A DNA stretch of 21,853 nt from a virus. The notes beneath the pieces are model-generated. The model had not been told where the DNA came from. It saw nothing but the letters and a program-made list of their open reading frames with translations, and did not search any database. Location of the stretch: the IMG/VR virus record IMGVR_UViG_3300043775_000899, positions 1 to 21,853 of that record, one strand, 5' to 3'. Below are positions 15,259 through 21,853 of this stretch, in pieces; position 1 is the stretch's first letter; each line of letters begins with the position of its first letter. A program made the position numbers and the translations under genes.

Positions 15259-15278
15259 GGAGGTTATTTAACCTCCTT
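15257..15278. terminator. Bidirectional hairpin terminator between convergent genes
   Basis: A perfect 9-bp inverted repeat, AAGGAGGTT (15257-15265) and AACCTCCTT (15270-15278), with loop ATTT. T-rich sequence follows on the + strand (TCTTATTTCT) and a run of T follows on the - strand (ATTTTTTAATTA). The hairpin overlaps the stop codon of the + gene. It also contains the last codons and stop of the - strand glycosyltransferase. Confidence 0.85.
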
Positions 15279-16376
15279 TCTTATTTCTATCATCATATTA
15301 CCAATTTGATATTCCCCTACCTCATAATAGGGTATTGATAACCTTAATTTATGTAAGGTTCTAATATCCATATCATCAAATGGTGCAGTTTCATAAATCA
15401 TCACATCTACGTTATCTGTGAACGTAAATTTCGACCTTAAATCGTAACGGGTATTCTTCTGTTCATTTTCAATATAGTCCTCAGGAATCGTCCCTATTTC
15501 GATTTTATCGAAGAATGGTTCAATCTCCATAAAACGATTTCTATTGTTGGTGGTTAATCCCATCGTGAAGGTTTTATACTTAAAGTTCTTCTCTTCCCAA
15601 TATCTTAGTTCATTGAATGCTGAGAATGGTATTCCCCACTTCCTAACAAAGTTTCTATTGGATGATACTTCGATGATTCTTCTATCAACTCTCATATCAT
15701 CACTGAATCTTGAAGTCTGCGAAACAAAATGATAAACAATTGCGGAATCACAAGTCTTTAGTTCATAACCTTTTAGTTTCGCACGAACCAAAAAATCATC
15801 ATCCTCACAGAAACACGGAACAAAACTAAATCCATCGAAACCACCCACATCATCAAACATCTTTTTAGTTCCACTCATAAAGAATACTGCACCATCATAT
15901 AGATTCTTACTATCCTTCCATTGATTAACGTAATTGTTGAAATGGAAATAATCGAAGTCATCAAAACTAGAACCTAAATTCAATAAAACTTTACCTGGTC
16001 TTAAGTGACCTTTGAATATTGGAGGCTCTACTGTGGTGTAAGAGATGATAGTATTTGAATTCTCATCCAATAACGATTCTAAGTTCTCAAGAAAGTGTTC
16101 ACCTAAAATCATATCGTTATGAATCAATACTAATTTATCGGTATCGACTAACTTGATTCCTGCGTTATATGTGTCTGAGAATGTTATTCTATCGTCATCG
16201 TGTATGAATGAAAGATTGTCGTCTTCTAATGATTCTAACCACTCTTTCGTTCCATCACTTGAACCACCACTACTAATCACAAATGGGGCGTCAGGATATA
16301 ACAGACGAACTCTCTCATAACATTTTTTTGTTAGGTCTAATTTATTGTAGACCGCCATTACTAATGATATACTCAT
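15264..16376 (-). CDS. Glycosyltransferase family 2 with C-terminal extension
   Basis: A 370-residue protein with a GT-A fold N-terminus: ISLVMAVYNKLDLTKKC at the start, GGSSDGTKEW (about 37-46) and HND (about 86-88) as the metal-binding DxD equivalent. GGFDGF...CEDDDFLVRAKLKGY (about 180-207) is the acceptor and catalytic-base region of rhamnosyl-type GT2 enzymes. Residues from about 250 form an extra domain of no recognised family. It transfers a sugar from a nucleotide donor to an unknown acceptor. It is the last gene of the - strand operon. Its coding end (RKEVK) lies inside the terminator stem, and its start overlaps the upstream gene by four bases. Confidence 0.85.
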   Translation of the reverse strand: MSISLVMAVYNKLDLTKKCYERVRLLYPDAPFVISSGGSSDGTKEWLESLEDDNLSFIHDDDRITFSDTYNAGIKLVDTDKLVLIHNDMILGEHFLENLESLLDENSNTIISYTTVEPPIFKGHLRPGKVLLNLGSSFDDFDYFHFNNYVNQWKDSKNLYDGAVFFMSGTKKMFDDVGGFDGFSFVPCFCEDDDFLVRAKLKGYELKTCDSAIVYHFVSQTSRFSDDMRVDRRIIEVSSNRNFVRKWGIPFSAFNELRYWEEKNFKYKTFTMGLTTNNRNRFMEIEPFFDKIEIGTIPEDYIENEQKNTRYDLRSKFTFTDNVDVMIYETAPFDDMDIRTLHKLRLSIPYYEVGEYQIGNMMIEIRKEVK

Positions 16377-16996
16377 CTCATTTTACTTATTACGTTCGCC
16401 CAAGCAATTCCGTCTTCTCTAATAACAGGACTGAACTCAGCTTTTAATACTGTTTTTGATATATGTCCACCCATTTTCCAGTTTAACATTTGGAATGCTT
16501 GTTTAGGTCCTTTGTGAATTAAAAAATTATCACCATACCATACTTTTATTTCAGGAGGTATCGGTCTATAAGATTTCTTATGTATAAAAAATAAACAGGC
16601 GAACCCACCAATTAATTGATAAATCGGTGTTAACAAAAACCTTCCTTTAGGTTCCGTCCAACAACCATCACCCAATCCAATAATACCTTTTTCTTCAGTG
16701 ATGCTATCGTGGATTTTATCAAGTAAAGACCAGTCAGTTGTTATATCATCATTAAGAAACATTAATTTATCTTCCTTTGCCATTGAATAACCTTTATTCC
16801 AAGCAGGGTTTACGTATGTGTTCTTACCTTCTTTAACATAAACTAATTTTGGTATTTCTTCTTTTATATGAATCTCATCATCATTTGTGTTATCAATCAA
16901 AATCAATTCACTAACTAAAGGATGTGAAGTAACTTCTTTAATTAATTCGACAACACCATCCGGCACGAACATCGTCGGCATTATTACACTTATCAT
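16373..16996 (-). CDS. Glycosyltransferase family 2-like (compact)
   Basis: A 207-residue protein with a GT-A start (ISVIMPTM), a nucleotide-binding strand (ELILIDNTND), NPAWNKGYSMA (about 62-72) and a metal motif FLNDDI (about 79-84). GGFACLFFIHKKSY and YGDNFLIHK follow where GT2 enzymes contact the acceptor. It is shorter than most GT2 proteins and lacks the C-terminal helices. It overlaps the downstream GT2 gene by four bases and follows the epimerase by three, so all three are probably made from one transcript. Confidence 0.75.
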   Translation of the reverse strand: MISVIMPTMFVPDGVVELIKEVTSHPLVSELILIDNTNDDEIHIKEEIPKLVYVKEGKNTYVNPAWNKGYSMAKEDKLMFLNDDITTDWSLLDKIHDSITEEKGIIGLGDGCWTEPKGRFLLTPIYQLIGGFACLFFIHKKSYRPIPPEIKVWYGDNFLIHKGPKQAFQMLNWKMGGHISKTVLKAEFSPVIREDGIAWANVISKMR

Positions 16997-16999
16997 ATA

Positions 17000-17998
17000 T
17001 TATTTTTTATTTTTCCAAAATGAATAAATTCCTTTATCTAACTCATAGAACGGCCAAACAAATCTTTCCCTTACAGGTTGTTGTTTTGCCCAATCCCACA
17101 TCTTCGTTAGTCCTTCCTTCAAATCCGTCTTAAACTCAAAATCTAATAGGTCTATTGATTTTTGCCAAGTAGGTATCGAATGTTTAACTTCGTGTCTTTG
17201 TTCATAATATTGAACAGAACCACCACCAACAACTTCTCTTAATATTTCATTAGCTTCATTGATTGAATATTCTTTGATACCACCAAGATTAATAATTTGT
17301 TTACTTGCTCTAACATCTTGAGACGCTTTCCATAATGGACCAAGGCTATCATCGATATAACTAAATGCTCTTGTTTGTGTACCATCACCAAAGATTGTCA
17401 TTGGTTCACCAATCATATGTTGATACATCCAAATACCTAATACGTTTCTATACTTGTCCCATATGTTTTGTTTAACTCCAAATACATTATGAGGACGAAT
17501 GATACACCAATCTAATCCGTGTTGTTCACCAGCAATTTGAATATCCATTTCACAACCATACTTAGCAACACCATATGGGTCAATAGGTTTAGGTACTTGA
17601 ACCTCATCAAACATATTACCGTCTTGGTGACCATACACTGCTAATGTTGATGTAAACACTAAACGTTTAACATCGTGTTTGATACATTGTGTTATGATTC
17701 TTGATGTTGCAACTAAATTGTTTTGATAGTTGTAAGTTCTAATGAATGGTGACAACCCTTCTGCTGCGTATGCTGCAAAGTGATAAACATAATCAAACTT
17801 ATGAACCTCGAAACAATTTTCAATTGGATGTTCAACCAAATTCATTTGCCAAAACTCAACCTTTGGGTTTACATTTTCTTTGTAACCACCACTCAAGTCA
17901 TCCATACCAACTATGTGTACATCTGGATGATTCTCGGCAATATAGTCTGCTAATCTCGACCCTAATAATCCTGCTACTCCTGTAATTAATATCTTCAT
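17000..17998 (-). CDS. NAD-dependent nucleotide-sugar epimerase/dehydratase
   Basis: A 332-residue extended short-chain dehydrogenase. The Rossmann motif GVAGLLG (residues 7-13) gives the GxxGxxG dinucleotide site. Ser117/Thr118 in FTSTLAVYG and Y142-x3-K146 (PYGVAKYG) complete the catalytic set. IIRPHNVFG and FGDGTQTRAFSYIDD are the substrate-side signatures shared with GalE-like and dTDP-glucose-dehydratase-like enzymes. It should interconvert UDP-, dTDP- or GDP-sugars to supply the neighbouring glycosyltransferases. The exact sugar cannot be fixed. The end (VWPFYELDKGIYSFWKNKK) is longer than in plain GalE. Confidence 0.9.
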   Translation of the reverse strand: MKILITGVAGLLGSRLADYIAENHPDVHIVGMDDLSGGYKENVNPKVEFWQMNLVEHPIENCFEVHKFDYVYHFAAYAAEGLSPFIRTYNYQNNLVATSRIITQCIKHDVKRLVFTSTLAVYGHQDGNMFDEVQVPKPIDPYGVAKYGCEMDIQIAGEQHGLDWCIIRPHNVFGVKQNIWDKYRNVLGIWMYQHMIGEPMTIFGDGTQTRAFSYIDDSLGPLWKASQDVRASKQIINLGGIKEYSINEANEILREVVGGGSVQYYEQRHEVKHSIPTWQKSIDLLDFEFKTDLKEGLTKMWDWAKQQPVRERFVWPFYELDKGIYSFWKNKK

Positions 17999-17999
17999 T

Positions 18000-18620
18000 T
18001 TATAATGTTAAGTAAAAGTTATTTTGTTTTTCTTGTCTTTCAATTTTTTTATGATGGATTATACAAAAATCTTCACTATCAGGTAACGAGGTAACTGTTT
18101 CAGCCCCCATTATTCTTTCGTGAACATTACCGAACCACTTTAAATTCTTTCTGAATATTCTACCCTGTTTATCAGGAAAGTTAATCCAACCTTTTTGATT
18201 TACACTCCAACCCCACTTCCTTATGTGTTCGTCAGTTATACCATCAACAATGTTTATTCTTGATAGATAATATAAATCAACTTCAGGATTAGTTTCGAGT
18301 ATCGGTTTGATGTTTAACATAAACATTTCACCAACCAACTCATCAGCATCCAATTGGAATATATAATCTCCTTTACAATAGTCAGATAATTTGTTCTTCC
18401 AATCAGCAAAATTATTTTTAAAATCTAATCCTCTCCAAGTTTGTACATTTGGTAATTTATTAAACTCTAACAAATACTCAAGTACTTCAGGAGAACCATT
18501 GGTCTCATCAAAAAGAATCACCACCTCATCATTGATTCCTTTTTTCTCAATTAAGAAAGGTAACAATCTTTTGATTTCATCTAATTCATTACAAACTGTA
18601 ATTGCGTAACTTAATATCAT
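18000..18620 (-). CDS. Glycosyltransferase family 2 protein
   Basis: A 206-residue GT-A protein: SYAITVCNELDEIKRLL (start), VVILFDETNGS, and the metal motif DYIFQLDADE (about 85-94) with DAD coordinating the divalent cation. RIFRKNLKWFGNVHERI near residues 153-169 is the GxVHE segment seen in WaaE- and SunS-like GT2 enzymes that act on LPS core sugars or peptides. It is compact, about one catalytic domain. One base separates it from the epimerase downstream and three bases from the small gene upstream. The acceptor is unknown. Confidence 0.83.
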   Translation of the reverse strand: MILSYAITVCNELDEIKRLLPFLIEKKGINDEVVILFDETNGSPEVLEYLLEFNKLPNVQTWRGLDFKNNFADWKNKLSDYCKGDYIFQLDADELVGEMFMLNIKPILETNPEVDLYYLSRINIVDGITDEHIRKWGWSVNQKGWINFPDKQGRIFRKNLKWFGNVHERIMGAETVTSLPDSEDFCIIHHKKIERQEKQNNFYLTL

Positions 18621-18623
18621 ATT

Positions 18624-18842
18624 TTATGCTCTTTGATTATATCCTCCGTTTATTCTTCTTGTTAGTTGATTCACAATGTCGTTATCAATTTCACGAGAAA
18701 TCTGTTCAGAAAGTGCTCTTGATAATTCTGATACGACATCAGTATAATTGACACCATCATCTATTAATTCCGGTCTCCAATCCACACGTAACACTCTTCC
18801 TTTTTTAGGTATACCCCAGAAAAATTTAAATTCACTAACCAT
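18624..18842 (-). CDS. Small hypothetical protein, 72 residues
   Basis: The N-terminal part is short beta-like and basic/aromatic (FKFFWGIPKKGRVLRVDWRPE). A predicted amphipathic helix follows (VVSELSRALSEQISREIDNDIVNQLTRRINGG). The family is not recognised. It overlaps the upstream 85-residue gene by eight bases, so the two are probably translated together and may act together. Both sit inside the glycosyltransferase operon but look more like small structural or accessory phage proteins. Confidence 0.65.
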   Translation of the reverse strand: MVSEFKFFWGIPKKGRVLRVDWRPELIDDGVNYTDVVSELSRALSEQISREIDNDIVNQLTRRINGGYNQRA

Positions 18843-19092
18843 TTATAGCCTCCCTTGCAAATAATTTAAATGTTGAGCCCTCATTACTTGTGAATGTCAC
18901 AATACCATCGGGAGTTGGAGACAAACGAATAGTACATTCATTAGAACCTGTTGCAAATACCGTAGGTTCGTTGTTCCCGAACTGAAAACAAAATTCTACA
19001 TTTTGAAATGTTGGTCGGTAAAATGTTAACATTTGCATTGGTTCCAATTGTAAATATGAATCTGTTTTTCCTTTAAAAAATTTAAATGACAT
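18835..19092 (-). CDS. Small hypothetical beta-rich protein, 85 residues
   Basis: A beta-rich protein (LTFYRPTFQNVEFCFQFG, PTVFATGSNECTIRLS, GIVTFTSNEGSTFKLFA) with two Cys and no signal peptide or membrane segment. No family is recognised. The alternating hydrophobic pattern suits a small beta-sandwich, as in decoration or head-completion proteins, but this is only a shape argument. Its start shares one base with the stop of the upstream GT4 gene, and its end overlaps the next gene by eight bases. Confidence 0.65.
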   Translation of the reverse strand: MSFKFFKGKTDSYLQLEPMQMLTFYRPTFQNVEFCFQFGNNEPTVFATGSNECTIRLSPTPDGIVTFTSNEGSTFKLFAREAING

Positions 19093-20339
19093 TACTTAAT
19101 TTTTGTAAGCTTTGGTAAAACCAAATTATGTTCTTTCGGTTGAACGGTATATGGTTTAATCAAATTCATAAACACATCTTTCATTTTTTCCATTGAGAAC
19201 TTTTCTTTATTTTCTTCTCTTAGTGTTTCTGATTTTTCTTTGAATTTGTCATAATCATTTTTAACCAATCTTAACACTTCTGCGAACTCATTATAGTTTG
19301 CGGTAAACCATTTAGAACCCTTTAATATGAAACTATCAGCAGCACTTTCGTGTACATCGGTCAACGAACCTCCAACCATAATTGCCTTATCCATTGGTAA
19401 GAAATCTTTATGACCTGACCAGTTAGATGCGATGATTGGTTTTCCTGTCATTGAAAATTCTAATAGAGGTCTACCAAAACCTTCACCTTTGGTAATTGAT
19501 ACCATTGACTTAATTTTTGGATGATTGTACAATTCGTTCATTTCTTGATTGGTCAATTCACCAAACAATAGATAAACAGATGGAGGATTATCATATCCGT
19601 TTGTCAACTCTTCAATCTTTCTTCTCATATTCTCACGTTCTTTAATTGAGAATGTTGCTGAAGAAGTCTTAAGTACAAGAGCGGGTTTATCCTCAACGTC
19701 TTTGAATGATTCCATAAAACATTTAATCATCATTCCCACATCCTTTCTATCCTGTCCGAGTGAACCTTTCAACCAATGACCAACAAACAAGTATGCGAAA
19801 TCTTCTTTGATATCCAAATCAATACCATTATATTCATTGTTGAATGTAGTAACATCGACACCTTCAAATAGAACCTCAACCGGTTTTTGTATCTTGTGTT
19901 GTTTAATTAATTTTCCTGTGTTGTTTTCGTTCTCATTGTATACTGTTGATAACAATACTTCTTTTGAAAACTTTGATGTTGTTATAACTAAATCCATTCT
20001 ATTACAACCATCAATCCATTCTTTAGGTGCAACTGTGGTTTCAATTCCTGCAGTTATACCTACGTTAAACTTACCTCTCCTTTCAAATTCATTAGGTACA
20101 GTTACTTGGACATAGAAATCAGAAGTAACACCGGCAGGGTTAATTATATTTGACTCAATCCATTTATGAAATTGATTACCCTTCTCCAACGCAGTCATTG
20201 GTGTTGACCCCCACATACAACTATCTATCTTTATCTCAAACAAATCCATTTCGTATAGTGATTGTAATAAATCTCTTGAATGTGCACCATACCCACTTCT
20301 TGTTTTTACCGGTCCTCTAAATAATAAAAATGGTTTCAT
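19092..20339 (-). CDS. Glycosyltransferase, GT4-type (GT-B fold)
   Basis: A 415-residue GT-B enzyme. The N-terminal part begins with RGPVKTRSGYGAHSRDLL, the GGxxxHxxxL-like acceptor-side opening of GT4 proteins. FAYLFVGHW starts the C-terminal Rossmann domain, and the nucleotide-sugar motif EGFGRPLLEFSMTGKPIIAS (E-x7-E form) lies near residues 285-305. It would move a sugar from a UDP- or GDP-donor. The C-terminus runs into a Lys/Glu-rich helix (EKSETLREENKEKFSMEK). It is one base from the upstream GT4 gene, so the pair is likely to act in sequence on one acceptor. Confidence 0.87.
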   Translation of the reverse strand: MKPFLLFRGPVKTRSGYGAHSRDLLQSLYEMDLFEIKIDSCMWGSTPMTALEKGNQFHKWIESNIINPAGVTSDFYVQVTVPNEFERRGKFNVGITAGIETTVAPKEWIDGCNRMDLVITTSKFSKEVLLSTVYNENENNTGKLIKQHKIQKPVEVLFEGVDVTTFNNEYNGIDLDIKEDFAYLFVGHWLKGSLGQDRKDVGMMIKCFMESFKDVEDKPALVLKTSSATFSIKERENMRRKIEELTNGYDNPPSVYLLFGELTNQEMNELYNHPKIKSMVSITKGEGFGRPLLEFSMTGKPIIASNWSGHKDFLPMDKAIMVGGSLTDVHESAADSFILKGSKWFTANYNEFAEVLRLVKNDYDKFKEKSETLREENKEKFSMEKMKDVFMNLIKPYTVQPKEHNLVLPKLTKIK

Positions 20340-20340
20340 A

Positions 20341-21696
20341 TTATACTATCTTATATAATTCAAATCTTTCTCTTGGTTTATAGTTTTCAAAAACTCTTTC
20401 AATACCTTCAATCAATGAGTTATTCATAATGTCTGAAGATAAATTCTCAATCATAAATTCTCTACCTAACAAACCTCTTCTCTTTCTTTCTTCCTTATTC
20501 CAAGAGTAAACAGTGGCGATTTTATTTGCAACCTCATCATCATTAACTCTATCGTCAAAGATGTAAGGTGTAGGTACTGAACCATTTAAGTTAATTGCTG
20601 CTGGCCAAATAGGAAGAACCCATTCACCGTGTAATGTCGAACCGTGTGTTTTCTTATCGTGTAGAGTACCAAATGTTATGTAGTCATCGGCACTATAATT
20701 AAATCCACATTGGTCTTGTAAACCACCAGTTACATTTACAATAATTGGTGTACCCGCCATTAATGATTCTGCGGTTGTTAAACCAAACCCTTCATTGTTC
20801 GCAATGTTAATGGTACAATCAACAAGATTGTAAATTTCATTTAACTTATCTTGTTCTAATTTTAATCCTGTAAATTTAACATCATAAGGACACAATGCTT
20901 TAATCACTGCAGGTAAATCAGTCCCGTTCTCATCAACAGCCGCTGTGTGCATTAATAATAAACATTTGTCCGATTGTTCTTTTGGTAATTTATCGCAGAA
21001 TAATTTATAAGAGTAGATTACATCCGATGGTTGTTTTCTTCTTATGTTTCTGTTGTTATAGAACAACACAAAATCATATTCTTTATCACCGAACATTAGT
21101 TTTTTAATGTCATCACTAACCTCATCTAAAGGTTTGAATACCTTCGGATTGATTCCGTGAGGAACATAACTAATTTGCCAATCCTCCAATGGTTTATGTG
21201 TAACCTCATCAATCATTTTACCAACTCGATGAACAATACCATATGTTTGTTTAGATATGCAACCAACCCAATCACAACTCTCGTAATAATCTCTATTGTA
21301 TTTTGGGTCAGGCAAATCATCCCAAATGTGATAATATAATATTGGGACTTGTTGTCTTATCTCGTGTTCATTGTCATATAACCACTGCCAATAATGTGGG
21401 TCGGTGAAGTGTAAGATAGCGTCTGGTTTTTCAAGTGCCAATAATGTTCTTAAAATATTAATATCACCATAACCGTGGTTAGGATATATTTTAAGATTCG
21501 CATCTTCGATACCTGTTCTTTCTCTCACATCTTGATTCACATCCACCACTTTACCAAACTCAGGATGTTGAATTGCAGCACCCAATTGTACCCAATCGTA
21601 CTTGTGAATTGTTCCCAATACAAGTTCCCTTGACATAGTAGATATACCTGATGTCATTCTCAAATCATCAGATAATAATAATATCTTTTTTTTCAT
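20341..21696 (-). CDS. Glycosyltransferase, GT4-type (GT-B fold)
   Basis: A 451-residue GT-B enzyme. It opens KKKILLLSDDLRMTSGISTMSREL, a variant of the GT4 glycine loop (SGI in place of GG). FVLFYNNRNIRRKQPSDVIYSY begins the donor domain, with the donor motif EGFGLTTAESLMAGTPIIV (E-x7-E) and TGGLQDQ after it (about residues 300-330). A WQWLYDNEHEIR...PILYYHIWDDLP stretch in the N-domain fits the glycogen-synthase/GT4 architecture. The start is an ATG followed by a Lys run with no clear Shine-Dalgarno, three bases after the stop of the upstream truncated gene. The acceptor is unknown. Confidence 0.87.
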   Translation of the reverse strand: MKKKILLLSDDLRMTSGISTMSRELVLGTIHKYDWVQLGAAIQHPEFGKVVDVNQDVRERTGIEDANLKIYPNHGYGDINILRTLLALEKPDAILHFTDPHYWQWLYDNEHEIRQQVPILYYHIWDDLPDPKYNRDYYESCDWVGCISKQTYGIVHRVGKMIDEVTHKPLEDWQISYVPHGINPKVFKPLDEVSDDIKKLMFGDKEYDFVLFYNNRNIRRKQPSDVIYSYKLFCDKLPKEQSDKCLLLMHTAAVDENGTDLPAVIKALCPYDVKFTGLKLEQDKLNEIYNLVDCTINIANNEGFGLTTAESLMAGTPIIVNVTGGLQDQCGFNYSADDYITFGTLHDKKTHGSTLHGEWVLPIWPAAINLNGSVPTPYIFDDRVNDDEVANKIATVYSWNKEERKRRGLLGREFMIENLSSDIMNNSLIEGIERVFENYKPRERFELYKIV

Positions 21697-21699
21697 TAA

Positions 21700-21853
21700 T
21701 TAAAACTTTGAACCACTAGACGCTAATCCGTTATGATTGTCAATCTTGTCTTTAAAATCTTCACTCTTAGTATATAAATCTAAAGACCTGTTTACAAGTT
21801 TTTGTAGATTGATTGAACCATCAATCGATTTAATTTTGAATTTTTTATAAACA
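21700..21853 (-). CDS. Unidentified protein, C-terminal end only (5' part outside window)
   Basis: Reading in from the right edge on the - strand there is an open frame of 50 residues, beginning VYKKFKIKSIDGSINLQKLV and ending GLASSGSKF, with stop at 21700-21702. It lies three bases upstream of the GT4 start and in the same strand, matching the tight packing of the operon, so it is probably a real gene end. The piece is too short to assign to a family. Any promoter of the operon must lie further upstream, outside the window. Confidence 0.6.
   Translation of the reverse strand, partial: VYKKFKIKSIDGSINLQKLVNRSLDLYTKSEDFKDKIDNHNGLASSGSKF

Noticed and set aside
15257-15264. AAGGAGGT as a strong ribosome-binding site
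   Set aside because: No start codon follows at the right distance on the + strand; the bases form the terminator stem.

Overview
The window is a piece of an AT-rich, densely packed genome of a tailed bacteriophage, most likely a T4-like myovirus of aquatic type. The support is a 1314-residue tail fibre ending in an S74 intramolecular chaperone, a fibre-assembly-like protein, genes that abut or overlap by 1-8 bases, an exact T4-type late promoter box (TATAAATA at 2833), and a cargo of halogenase, 2OG-Fe(II) oxygenases, sulfotransferase-like proteins and glycosyltransferases of the kind large marine phages carry. The host cannot be named from the sequence. Most starts lack a strong Shine-Dalgarno sequence. 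No tRNA, integrase, CRISPR array or insertion sequence was seen.

Region 1 (1-9032, + strand) is a cassette of tailoring enzymes: the C-terminal part of a flavin-dependent tryptophan-halogenase-like protein, three 2OG-Fe(II) dioxygenase-like proteins, three sulfotransferase-like proteins, a zinc-ribbon protein, two SGNH-hydrolase-like proteins and a glycosyltransferase-like protein. Nested in it, behind a late promoter, is a 496-residue protein with an ATP-grasp-like N-terminal half, a Hint (intein-like) domain and a 29-residue Cys/Trp-rich tail, followed by a 47-codon ORF. Nine of these otherwise unrelated enzymes end in the same short C-terminal signature, a basic residue followed by Leu-Ile or Leu-Leu at the carboxylate (KSLI, KTLI, KTLL and similar). 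It is written with different codons each time. This is the strongest unexplained signal in the window and suggests a shared docking, sorting or turnover tag.

Region 2 (9033-14765, + strand) is the host-recognition module: a long fibre with 21-residue coiled-coil-like repeats and an S74 domain, three tandem paralogous 142-162 residue proteins (probable fibre-tip or adhesin subunits), and a fibre-assembly-like protein. A perfect sigma70-type promoter (TTGACA, 17 bases, TATAAT) then drives a DUF1617-like gene with essentially no leader. That gene ends in a hairpin terminator shared with the convergent genes.

Region 3 (15264-21853, - strand) is a glycosylation operon read toward the terminator: a truncated gene at the right edge, two GT4-type glycosyltransferases, two small unrecognised proteins, a GT2 protein, an NAD-dependent sugar epimerase, and two more GT2-type proteins. 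Together the three regions look like a system for decorating a surface polymer or virion protein (glycosylation, sulfation, hydroxylation, halogenation) beside the adhesion apparatus. That joint role is inference.
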